Assembly (NCBI GenBank): GCA_030619215.1
Contig: JAUXBV010000277.1
Coordinates: 1-5,551 of the forward strand
Direction: 5' to 3'
Origin: Fibrobacterota bacterium
Lineage (GTDB): Bacteria; Fibrobacterota; Chitinivibrionia; Chitinivibrionales; JANQEN01
Length of the DNA stretch: 5,551 bases
Below are positions 5,448-5,551 of this stretch, one piece after another. The notes beneath the pieces were generated by a model that had not been told where the DNA came from, did no database searches, and saw nothing but the letters and a program-made list of their open reading frames with translations. The position numbers were made by a program, and so were the translations under genes. Within the stretch, counting starts at the first letter, position 1. Each line of letters opens with the position of its first letter.

Positions 5448-5551
5448 TTAGGACTAATTAAACAGATAATTATAAATAAAACCTTCCCTCATGAATATAG
5501 TATAAAATTAAAAAATCCTCAATTGTTAATTCCAATAAGGTAAATTGACAA

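Noticed and set aside
5470..5550. Minus-strand frame open from the right edge to a TAA, possibly the end of an upstream gene
   Set aside because: Only 26 codons in very AT-rich DNA. An open stretch of this length is expected by chance often enough, and nothing in it is recognisable.
1..5551. CRISPR array, tRNA, rRNA, insertion sequence or phage genes
   Set aside because: No regularly spaced direct repeats, no cloverleaf-like or rRNA-like sequence and no transposase or integrase motifs were seen on either strand.

Overview
The window holds five complete protein genes and one gene cut by the left edge. Intergenic DNA is AT-rich. The two genes in the middle left are less AT-rich and encode secreted, surface-type proteins. 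Three features recall the FCB superphylum (Fibrobacterota, Bacteroidota, Chlorobiota and relatives): lamin-tail-domain (LTD) modules, a C-terminal domain of the FlgD / gliding-motility type, and a second C-terminal domain of the Por (type IX) sorting type. A Fibrobacterota-like bacterium is my best guess, but it is inference from protein architecture; no rRNA or phylogenetic marker is present.

Layout. (1) Positions 1-470, minus strand: the start of an unrecognised, lysine-rich, AT-rich gene that runs off the left edge. (2) Positions 471-731: a divergent intergenic region with possible overlapping promoters and a second possible promoter close to the next gene. (3) Positions 732-3409, plus strand: a two-gene unit. 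The first gene is a secreted protein with two LTD-like domains and a FlgD-like C-terminus. The second is a predicted outer-membrane beta-barrel protein that overlaps it by 10 bases and starts at GTG. About 72 bases of the second gene look like a palindromic repeat element inserted in frame into the signal-peptide region. (4) Positions 3432-3776, minus strand: a single-domain STAS protein of the anti-sigma-factor-antagonist type with a degenerate DSSG motif. (5) Positions 3831-4314, minus strand: a monocistronic cold-shock protein gene with a good promoter, a leader of about 190 nt and a clear intrinsic terminator. (6) Positions 4315-4537: non-coding, with one 9-bp inverted repeat. (7) Positions 4538-5368, minus strand: a secreted protein with a CIA30/CBM-like beta-sandwich and a Por-type C-terminal domain. 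(8) Positions 5369-5551: its upstream region.

How the genes fit together: the LTD protein and the barrel are probably translated together and both exported, so a surface or envelope pair is plausible. The STAS and cold-shock genes are small regulatory genes, probably transcribed separately. Nothing here is a defence system, mobile-element transposase, CRISPR array, tRNA or rRNA. The most unusual item is the in-frame palindromic insertion in the barrel gene.
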